This document shows, one piece after another, positions 15,927 through 16,551 of a stretch of DNA of 16,551 nt. Source of the DNA: Gammaproteobacteria bacterium. Lineage in GTDB: Bacteria > Pseudomonadota > Gammaproteobacteria > DSM-16500. Made by a program: the position numbers and the translations under genes. The notes under the pieces are model-generated. The model saw only the letters and a program-made list of their open reading frames with translations. It had not been told where the DNA came from and ran no database searches. Position 1 is the first letter of the stretch, and each line of letters begins with the position of its first letter. The DNA is taken from NCBI GenBank assembly GCA_004322325.1, contig SCTP01000201.1, positions 1 through 16,551 on the forward strand, given 5' to 3'.

Positions 15927-16551
15927 ATAATCCTTGTAAATACATTTTAATTGATGGCGATGACACTTTATGGGAAGAAAATATTCTTTTTCGCAAAGTT
16001 GTTTCATCAACCGCAGAATTACTCTCTTCTATTATTCAATTACCAACAAAGGAAATTCTATCAATATTGATAAAAGAATTAGAATCTGACAACTCCCCTC
16101 TCATAGCATCCAACGCATGCGGTGTAGACGTGTTTATAGATACTTTATTATCAATAGCTAATAAGATATCCACTAACTCACCAACAATAAAAGTTAAAAA
16201 TGAACTTGAAAAACAGCGACTCTTTTTAAAAACCTACCCCATTCAATTAAAGAAAGGAGTAAAAGATACCTTGCCTCGCTTAGCGGATAAATATGAATGT
16301 ATTTTTTACTCACAAGGCAGCTATGAGGCACAATCAACTAAATTAAGAAATTCAGGGCTTGAGAAATTTTTTCGAGATGTTTTTATTACTCCCCATAAAA
16401 ATAAATACAACCTTCTTAATTATTTAACTACGAAGGAGATTATTCCGAATAAGGCGATGGTGGTAGGTAATAGCCCTCGCAGTGACATTAATCCAGCTTG
16501 TGAGTTGGGGATAAAAGCAATTTATTTGGAAAATCATGTCACCTGGCGCCG
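15905..16551 (+). CDS. HAD-family hydrolase, truncated by the window end
   Basis: Haloacid dehalogenase-superfamily phosphatase; about 215 codons seen, with no stop before the end. Motif I is DGDDT (Asp17 nucleophile, Asp19 acid/base) in ILIDGDDTLW, motif II YSQGS, motif III the Lys in TPHKNKYN, and motif IV VVGNSPRSDINPACELG, so the catalytic set is complete and the helical cap lies between motifs I and II. Start ATG 15905 overlaps the hydroxy-acid oxidase gene by 22 nt; GTG 15923, the first codon of a shorter form, is the alternative (AAGAAG lies ahead of it). The overlap places it in the same operon. Substrate unknown. Confidence 0.85.
   Translation, partial: MAKKQIVNNPCKYILIDGDDTLWEENILFRKVVSSTAELLSSIIQLPTKEILSILIKELESDNSPLIASNACGVDVFIDTLLSIANKISTNSPTIKVKNELEKQRLFLKTYPIQLKKGVKDTLPRLADKYECIFYSQGSYEAQSTKLRNSGLEKFFRDVFITPHKNKYNLLNYLTTKEIIPNKAMVVGNSPRSDINPACELGIKAIYLENHVTWR

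Noticed and set aside
9198..16551. Prophage or transposon suggested by the CI-like repressor and AT-rich DNA
   Set aside because: No integrase, transposase, structural phage gene, tRNA end or terminal repeat was seen. Horizontal gain is possible but the element type cannot be named.

Overview
This window looks like chromosome from a gammaproteobacterium. The order ibaG-murA, the ampD-ampE pair and a homodimeric-type pyruvate dehydrogenase (aceE-aceF) are typical of that class. Moderate-to-low GC and the neighbouring accessory genes would fit Legionellales or Coxiella-like bacteria, but that placement is inference. The left half is housekeeping DNA; the right half is clearly AT-richer (hand counts of single 60-base lines: 26/60 and 29/60 GC at 1501 and 6601, against 17/60 and 15/60 at 10501 and 14401) and reads as an accessory region.

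Layout. On the minus strand, read from right to left, 5885-1 holds ampD, ampE, a BtuF-like binding protein, aceE and the 5' part of aceF. On the plus strand, 5969-9256 holds ibaG, murA, an exported pentapeptide-repeat protein and a Bcr/CflA-type MFS transporter, packed with short overlaps. A second, minus-strand cluster (12382-9198) meets this tail to tail, the last two genes overlapping by 59 bp. A 367-bp divergent control region separates it from a plus-strand set: an XRE/S24-type repressor, an unknown protein, a YhhQ/VUT-type transporter, an FMN-dependent 2-hydroxy-acid oxidase and a HAD phosphatase cut by the window end.

The most interesting part is the minus-strand cluster. It begins with a 21-codon gene at 12382-12317 that has a strong Shine-Dalgarno site and encodes a Lys-rich peptide ending in Ser-Ile-Cys-Gly. 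A GC-rich hairpin followed by a T-run comes next, then a protein that joins a PqqD-like (RRE) peptide-binding domain to a heme-oxygenase-like diiron oxidase domain, then a SAM methyltransferase, then an MFS exporter, with gaps of only 2-3 nt between the last three. Precursor, readthrough terminator, leader-binding maturase, tailoring enzyme and exporter is the classic layout of a RiPP natural-product cluster. No radical-SAM, YcaO, lanthipeptide or MNIO-type maturase is visible here, so the RRE-diiron oxidase fusion would be the main modifying enzyme. I do not recognise a described product with this gene set.

The divergent region carries eight TATGC/GCATA boxes within about 230 bp, some arranged as inverted repeats around possible -10 elements. 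They are plausible operators for the neighbouring S24-type regulator, which keeps the Ser of the LexA/CI dyad but has Arg where Lys is expected.
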